Source of the DNA: Clostridia bacterium
Lineage (GTDB): Bacteria; CBDUZB01; JAGLHV01
Direction: 5' to 3'
Assembly: GCA_030595925.1 (NCBI GenBank)
Contig: JAUVLC010000031.1
Span: 1 to 23,202, forward strand
DNA length: 23,202 bases
Part shown: positions 16,754-21,240 of the stretch, in pieces
How positions within the stretch are numbered: the stretch's first letter is position 1
How the letters are laid out: each line of letters opens with the position of its first letter
The notes under the pieces: model-generated
The model's input: only the letters and a program-made list of their open reading frames with translations
Told to the model about the DNA's origin: nothing
The model's database searches: none
Program-made: the position numbers and the translations under genes

Positions 16754-16840
16754 AGTCCATAGTCCACAGTCGATAGTCCATAGATAACAGATGATAGATG
16801 ATAGAAGATGGATGACAGACGACGGACGATAAGACCGTGT
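16754..16840 (+). repeat. Heptanucleotide tandem array, copy A4
   Basis: The first 30 bases are identical to those of A1 and A3. They are followed by seven-base units AGATAAC, AGATGAT (twice), AGAAGAT, GGATGAC, AGACGAC and GGACGAT, so the period is kept while the unit changes. Confidence 0.85.
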
Positions 16841-16914
16841 TAGTGAAAAGAGAGATGACAGACCATAGATAAAAGACTGCAAATGGCAAATAGCGAATGG
16901 CAAAAGAAAAGGTA

Positions 16915-16954
16915 CGGTTTTTCCCCCTTTGAAAAAGGGGGTTAGGGGGATTTA
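16915..16954 (+). repeat. GC-rich palindromic interspersed repeat, copy B3
   Basis: Same CCCCCTTTGAAAAAGGGGG core and GGTTAGGGGGATTT right side as B1 and B2. As in the two other spacers, it lies downstream of a heptamer array in the same orientation. Confidence 0.85.
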
Positions 16955-17030
16955 GACAAAAGATAAAAGACAGGCACAGAAGTTCAAAGTAAAAGAAAAA
17001 ATAAATTTATGCTTATAAAGGTAAACTTTT

Positions 17031-18047
17031 ATGAATTCTAAAAAAAATTATTATTTAAAAAAAAATTTAATTAGTTTATGGATTTTAATATTAATCTTTG
17101 TTTTTTCTAAATGTTGGTTGTTGGCAGATGATGAGGGCTTGGCTGAAGGAGCAGGTGCTTATCTTAGTATGGGTATAGGAGCAAGACCTTTAGGAATGGG
17201 GAATGCTTTTGTAGCGGTAGCGGATGGTTCTTCCAGTCTTTATTGGAATCCGGCTGGATTGTCCCGGATACGGCGTCATCAGACAATGCTTATGTCCGGT
17301 TCATTAGGGGTAGATCGTTTTTATAATTATTTGGATTATGTTTATCCTTTAGTATGGGGTGATGACGAAGAGGGGGGTACTTTTGCCAGTAGTTGGTCAT
17401 TTGGTGATGAAGATCAAGGACCGTCTTACGGAGGGGTTGCTTTAGGTTGGATAAATTTTAGTGTAAAAAACATTGAAGGAAGAGATGATTATGGCCGGCC
17501 AACGGGAAATTTTGAAGATAAAGAGAACACTCTTATTGTTGGTTTTGGAAAGCAATTCGGAGGAAAATTTTCTTGTGGAACAAGCTTTAAATATCATATA
17601 CAAAAATTAGAAAAGGAAAAAGCTACGGGTTTTAGTTTTGATTTCGGAACAATGTACGATCCTTCACTGGCATGGTCTTTTGGATTGTGTGTACAGAATA
17701 TAATGGGCTCTTTAAAATGGTCTTTGGACGGAGGTTCGGTGAAAGATGATATTTTATTAAACATAAGATTTGGTAGTGCATATAGAGCTTTAAAAAACAA
17801 ATTATTGTTGGCTTTGGATGTGGAAAAAACCCTTCAGCAGAATATAAGGTTTTATTTTGGTAGTGAATATCAGATATCAAAAAATGTTTCTCTTAGAGCG
17901 GGAAGCAGTAATTTTAATCCTACGCTGGGAACCAGTTTAATCCTGCCTTTCAAGATATTTACTATGAAACTTGATTATGCTCTTTTAATGGATATGCAAG
18001 AAGATTTAAATTGGACCAACCGCTTTTCTTTACGTGCTTCTTTTTAA
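17031..18047 (+). CDS. PorV/PorQ (UPF0164)-family outer-membrane beta-barrel protein
   Basis: A 338-residue predicted outer-membrane barrel. The signal peptide spans about residues 1-33, ending CWLLADDEG. The family signature follows: GIGARPLGMGNAFVAVADG with YWNPAGLSRI (about 48-80). The rest alternates hydrophobic and polar residues with Gly/Tyr/Trp turns, as barrel strands do, and the last residues (FSLRASF) end in Phe as outer-membrane barrels often do. In Bacteroidetes the relative PorV shuttles cargo with C-terminal sorting domains in type IX secretion. Here the previous gene encodes a protein with such a domain, so a matching role is plausible but not shown; no other secretion component is in the window. 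Start ATG 17031 has a weak AAAGG 7 bases upstream. Confidence 0.85.
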   Translation: MNSKKNYYLKKNLISLWILILIFVFSKCWLLADDEGLAEGAGAYLSMGIGARPLGMGNAFVAVADGSSSLYWNPAGLSRIRRHQTMLMSGSLGVDRFYNYLDYVYPLVWGDDEEGGTFASSWSFGDEDQGPSYGGVALGWINFSVKNIEGRDDYGRPTGNFEDKENTLIVGFGKQFGGKFSCGTSFKYHIQKLEKEKATGFSFDFGTMYDPSLAWSFGLCVQNIMGSLKWSLDGGSVKDDILLNIRFGSAYRALKNKLLLALDVEKTLQQNIRFYFGSEYQISKNVSLRAGSSNFNPTLGTSLILPFKIFTMKLDYALLMDMQEDLNWTNRFSLRASF

Positions 18048-18098
18048 TTTTCCCAACTATTTCTATTTTTAACTTTCTCAAAAATTTTAAATAAGTTA

Positions 18099-18128
18099 TT
18101 GACTTTGTATCGGGGTAAATTATATAAT
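18099..18128 (+). promoter_or_regulatory. Predicted sigma70-type promoter for the glucan phosphorylase gene
   Basis: TTGACT at 18099-18104 and a perfect TATAAT at 18123-18128, separated by 18 bp. Transcription would start near 18135, leaving a leader of about 210 nt before the coding start at 18346. Confidence 0.65.
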
Positions 18129-18161
18129 AACACAATTTTGAAAAGGAATTTTTTTTTGTGT

Positions 18162-18255
18162 TGGTGTTGTTATTGTTTATGCATCCACATTGTGTCACAA
18201 CCCCATTTTTTTTTGCGGCGATTGTAGGGGGGTGATTATATCAAACCCGTTTTTT
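18162..18255 (+). promoter_or_regulatory. Structured leader with two hairpin-plus-T-tract signals (possible attenuator)
   Basis: The first stem pairs TGGTGTTGT (18162-18170) with ACAACCCCA (18197-18205), one mismatch, 26-nt loop, followed directly by nine T (18206-18214). The second pairs GGGTGAT (18230-18236) with ATCA-AA-CCC (18240-18248), followed by six T (18250-18255). Both look like intrinsic terminators lying between promoter and gene. I do not recognise a known riboswitch class. The first could also be a terminator unrelated to regulation. Confidence 0.4.
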
Positions 18256-18345
18256 GTTTAGTAGAGTGACCCTGGGTGTTCGAAAAAATGGAAAATTATA
18301 AAGGGTGGGCAAGTCCACTCCCTATGTTTAATAAGGAGGATTAAG

Positions 18346-20019
18346 TTGTTGGATGGAATAAAAAATAAAAGAATAGCTTATTTTTCTATGGAAATAGGAT
18401 TTGATAGCCGCGTTCCCACCTATAGTGGCGGTCTGGGTATTTTAGCCGGGGATACCCTGAAAGCCTGTGCTGATTTAAAAATACCGATTATAGGGATAAC
18501 TCTTTTAGCGGAAAGTGGTTATTTTTTTCAGAAAATAGATGAAGAAGGAAATCAAATTGAGATGCCTACCAATTGGAGCAAAGATGATTTTTTAAAACTC
18601 TTGCCGGTTAAAGTTTCTGTTAATATTGAAGGAAAAGATGTTCAAATCCAGGTTTGGGAATATATGATGAAAGGGATAGATGGTTATAATGTTCCCCTTT
18701 ATTTTCTAGATACAAATATAGATGAAAATGATGAATATCACCGTACTCTTACCCATTATCTTTACGGGGAAGACAGAAAATATCGCTTATGCCAGGAGAT
18801 AATTTTGGGAATAGGAGGAGTCAGGGCTATAGAGGCGTTGGGTTATAATAATATTGAAAAGTATCATATGAACGAAGGCCATGCCAGTCTTTTAGTGATT
18901 GAGTTATTAGAAAGAACAAAAAAAGAAAATGGATATGATGTGGAAGCGGTAAAAAAACAATGTATTTTTACTACTCATACCCCTGTATCTGCAGGGCATG
19001 ATAAATTCCCTTTGGATTTAGTGAGAAAAGTTTTTCCTTCTTCTGTGCTGTTTGAGATGCCGGAAATGTTTTGTCGGGACAACGAAGTAAATATGACCTT
19101 AATCGGGATGAACTTTAGTTATTATATAAACGCAGTAGCTAAAAAACATGGAGAAGTTTCTAAAAATATGTTTCCTGATTATAAAATAAATTTCATTACT
19201 AACGGTGTGCATTCTTTTTCCTGGACTTCTGATTCATTTAAAAGATTGTATGACAAATATTTACCCGGATGGGAACAAAATCCTTTTTTTCTGAAAAGTG
19301 CCTTAAGTATTCCGGAAAAAGAGATATGGGAAGCCCATCAGGAAGCAAAGAAACCGCTTATTGATTATGTAAACCGGCAGAAAAATATAGGAATGGATTA
19401 TGATGTATTTACTATCGGTTTTGCCCGGAGGGTTACACCGTATAAAAGAGCGGATTTATTGTTTACAGATATTAATCGGTTATTGGAAATTAATGAAAAA
19501 GTGGGCAAAATTCAGATTATTTTTGCCGGGAAAGCTCATCCTCAGGATGTGGAGGGGAAAAAATTAATTAAATCCGTCTTTTCCAGGATTAGAGAGTTGG
19601 AAGGGGAAGTTAAAGCTGTTTATTTAGAAAATTACGATATGAGATTAGGAAAATTGATTACTTCAGGGGTTGACCTTTGGTTGAATAATCCTTTAAGGCC
19701 GCGAGAAGCATCAGGTACAAGTGGAATGAAGGCAGCACATAATGCTATTCCCAGTTTTAGTGTTTTGGATGGTTGGTGGATAGAGGGGCATATAGAAAAT
19801 GTGACCGGTTGGTCTATCGGTTCTGATCAGGAACAAGCTGATGAAGATAAGGACTTACAGGATTTATATGATAAATTAGAAAAGATAATTATCCCAATGT
19901 TTTATAACCAAAGAAATGAATGGTTGAATATTATGAAACATTCCATTGCCATAAATGCCTCATTTTTTAATACCCATCGAATGATCCAGCAATATGTAAC
20001 CAACGCATATTTTAAATAA
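18346..20019 (+). CDS. glgP: Alpha-glucan (glycogen/maltodextrin) phosphorylase, short form
   Basis: Releases glucose-1-phosphate from the non-reducing ends of alpha-1,4-glucans using phosphate and PLP, in the cytoplasm. The N-terminus IAYFSMEIGFD with TYSGGLGILAGD (about 25-36) and HMNEGHA (174-180) are typical of the short bacterial/archaeal alpha-glucan phosphorylases. The PLP-binding lysine is in SGTSGMKAAHNA (Lys462). RRVTPYKRADLL (361-372) and the ENYDMRLG region (428-435) are family motifs. At 557 residues it is shorter than E. coli GlgP, as expected for this branch. The start is TTG 18346, six bases after AAGGAGG (18333-18339); the next codon is also TTG, so the exact start is open by one codon. 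The gene has its own promoter and leader. Its product would enter metabolism through a phosphohexomutase such as the one at 3336-4787. Confidence 0.94.
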   Translation: MLDGIKNKRIAYFSMEIGFDSRVPTYSGGLGILAGDTLKACADLKIPIIGITLLAESGYFFQKIDEEGNQIEMPTNWSKDDFLKLLPVKVSVNIEGKDVQIQVWEYMMKGIDGYNVPLYFLDTNIDENDEYHRTLTHYLYGEDRKYRLCQEIILGIGGVRAIEALGYNNIEKYHMNEGHASLLVIELLERTKKENGYDVEAVKKQCIFTTHTPVSAGHDKFPLDLVRKVFPSSVLFEMPEMFCRDNEVNMTLIGMNFSYYINAVAKKHGEVSKNMFPDYKINFITNGVHSFSWTSDSFKRLYDKYLPGWEQNPFFLKSALSIPEKEIWEAHQEAKKPLIDYVNRQKNIGMDYDVFTIGFARRVTPYKRADLLFTDINRLLEINEKVGKIQIIFAGKAHPQDVEGKKLIKSVFSRIRELEGEVKAVYLENYDMRLGKLITSGVDLWLNNPLRPREASGTSGMKAAHNAIPSFSVLDGWWIEGHIENVTGWSIGSDQEQADEDKDLQDLYDKLEKIIIPMFYNQRNEWLNIMKHSIAINASFFNTHRMIQQYVTNAYFK

Positions 20020-20163
20020 CTCACACTTTGTTTTCCTCTTTACAGCAGGACAAGATTAAGAAGAACATACGCAGTACCCTCACAGAGAAATAAGAGATTC
20101 AAAAGGATGGGCAGCCTCTCCTCCACTACCTACAATAAGGGACAATTTTTTTTGATAAAGGCC

Positions 20164-20191
20164 TTGACAATATGAAAAAAGGTGTTATATT
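20164..20191 (+). promoter_or_regulatory. Predicted sigma70-type promoter for the riboswitch transcript
   Basis: Perfect TTGACA at 20164-20169 and TATATT at 20186-20191, 16-bp spacing. The expected start, near 20198-20200, places the palindrome and the riboswitch in or at the very start of the RNA. Confidence 0.7.
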
Positions 20192-20193
20192 TT

Positions 20194-20229
20194 AAGTAAT
20201 GGGTGTGATTAAAATCACATTTATTACTT
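20194..20229. promoter_or_regulatory. CRP/FNR-family-type operator palindrome overlapping the transcription start
   Basis: The centre TGTGA-TTAAAA-TCACA (20204-20219) matches the CRP consensus TGTGA-N6-TCACA exactly. It is nested in a larger inverted repeat with outer arms AAGTAAT (20194-20200) and ATTACTT (20223-20229), joined by GGG opposite TTT, which could pair as G-U in RNA. Bound here, just downstream of the -10, a regulator would most likely repress. Alternatively the whole palindrome is a 5' RNA hairpin. Confidence 0.55.
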
Positions 20230-20260
20230 GATAAGTAAATAGAGAAAATTAGTTGCTCTG

Positions 20261-20340
20261 ATAAAGGTAAACCTCGGGAAACCGGGGGGCACAAAACTAC
20301 TGTTCCATAATTATTATGGAAGGCTGGGTTGCCAGGGTAT
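20261..20340 (+). promoter_or_regulatory. GEMM-I class riboswitch aptamer (cyclic di-GMP-I / cGAMP family)
   Basis: The fold and key bases of the GEMM-I motif are present. P1 pairs GGTAA (20266-20270) with TTGCC (20329-20333). Next to it is the conserved AAACC. A stem CCTCGG/CCGGGG (20272-20277 with 20282-20287) carries a GAAA tetraloop (20278-20281). The GCACAAAACTACTG strand follows in the place of the consensus GACGCAAAGCC. The P3 stem TTCCATAA/TTATGGAA has a 3-nt loop (20303-20321). The aptamer closes with GGCTGGGTTGCC, nearly the classical 3' end. It sits after a promoter and before an intrinsic terminator in the 5' UTR of an exported protein gene. Confidence 0.87.
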
Positions 20341-20350
20341 AAACAGAAAT

Positions 20351-20396
20351 AAAACCGAGTTAACCGTAGTAAAAAAACGGAATAACTCGGTTTTTT
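20351..20396 (+). terminator. Intrinsic terminator, expression platform of the riboswitch
   Basis: A 12-bp stem AAAACCGAGTTA (20351-20362) with TAACTCGGTTTT (20383-20394) and an inner CCGT/ACGG pairing, followed by a T tract to 20396. It begins about 18 nt after the aptamer. Its 5' arm CCGAGTTAACC (20355-20365) can also pair with the aptamer strand GGTAAACCTCGG (20266-20277). Confidence 0.88.
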
Positions 20397-20424
20397 ATAT
20401 TGACGATAATTTTGGAGATTGAAA

Positions 20425-20856
20425 ATGAAAAAAAATAGGTTGATGCTTTTGGTTTTTCTTGTACTTCTTCTGTGGAACAATAAAATTCATGCTTCCTGTT
20501 TTAATAAAACATCGTTTTTATTTGCTCCAACCACACAGGATTTTTGTTTCCGCACAAAAATACAATTTTTACCTCTTTATCTGGTTTTTCCTGATTTGGA
20601 TACTCGGGATGAGGAAAACAAACCTATGGAAAATTACGATAATTTATTTTTAGATGATTTTTTTCATAGATATGAAATTTTTACCGTTTGGGGTGTTTTT
20701 GAGAAGAAGAAAACAATTAAAGACATAAAATTAAAAATCATAAATTTAACTATATTAGAAGTTGTAATTTCTCAAAATTACACGAAATATCTCTCTTCTT
20801 CTTACTTTTTCGAAGTAGGAAACCTTTCTTTAAAGCCTGAAATCCTCCTTTGTTGA
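20425..20856 (+). CDS. Small exported protein of unknown function, riboswitch-controlled
   Basis: A 143-residue protein directly downstream of the riboswitch terminator. The N-terminus is a clear signal peptide: Lys-Lys-Asn-Arg, then a run of Leu/Val/Phe to about residue 16, with a likely cut after KIHA. The mature part has two Cys early on, is rich in Phe and Tyr, and has an acidic segment (DLDTRDEENKPMENYD), but I recognise no domain. ATG 20425 has GGAG at 20414-20417; a TTG at 20419 is less likely. The gene could be the intact remainder of a longer gene, because the 384 bp after it look like decayed coding sequence. A role at the cell surface would fit its control but is only an inference. 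Confidence 0.6.
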   Translation: MKKNRLMLLVFLVLLLWNNKIHASCFNKTSFLFAPTTQDFCFRTKIQFLPLYLVFPDLDTRDEENKPMENYDNLFLDDFFHRYEIFTVWGVFEKKKTIKDIKLKIINLTILEVVISQNYTKYLSSSYFFEVGNLSLKPEILLC

Positions 20857-21240
20857 GATCCTTTCTCTTCTTGTAGTTCCAGTTCCTAAAAAAACCAAAG
20901 AAAAAATGATCCAAAAAGTGAAGTAAATCTGAAAAGACTGGTTTTGAAAAGCAGGTAGAACTAAAAATGGGTTACATTCAAAGATTTAAAAAAACTTAGA
21001 TACATCGATAGCACATTGAGAAATTAAAGTAAAGCATTAAAAAGCTCTTTGATTGGCAAAAGGATTAAGTTGGAAAGCAAATAAACATTATGTTTATATT
21101 TTAAAACAATTAGAAAATATCTGTGAATTCAAAAAAACTGAAAAAGAATATTTTCCTGAATGATTAAGGGTTAATATAAATAAATTATTATTTAATACCG
21201 CTTCACTGCTAAGTGAGCAATATACGAGGAGGAAGCAAAG
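20857..21240. other. AT-rich spacer (384 bp), possibly decayed coding sequence
   Basis: There is no intact gene. Short open pieces in different frames look protein-like, for example a 36-codon piece ending in TGA at 21161-21163 with LSWKANKHYVYILKQLE, and another near 20935-20995 with TGFEKQVELKMGYIQRFKK. They might be remains of one broken gene such as a transposase, but I cannot assign a family. A small hairpin GCTTCACT/AGTGAGC lies at 21200-21218 before the next ribosome-binding site. Confidence 0.35.

Larger units (their letters stand above)
16719..17030. other. Repeat-filled spacer before the PorV-family gene (312 bp), no gene
   Basis: It contains heptamer array A4 (16754 onward), which drifts into AGATGAT and GGATGAC units to about 16840, then a degenerate run of AAATGGCA/GCGAATGGCA words near 16880-16903, then repeat B3 (16915-16954). 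Weak AAAGG precedes the next start. No promoter is convincing. Confidence 0.75.
20020..20424. other. Regulatory spacer after glgP (405 bp)
   Basis: The first 140 bp hold no gene. A stretch at 20102-20140 resembles the sequence just before glgP (18299-18338). From 20164 onward come a promoter, a CRP-type palindrome, a riboswitch and a terminator, listed separately. Confidence 0.8.

Noticed and set aside
21053-21163. 36-codon open frame before the repeat-protein gene
   Set aside because: Too short, with no ribosome-binding site and stops just upstream; kept only as possible debris of a broken gene.
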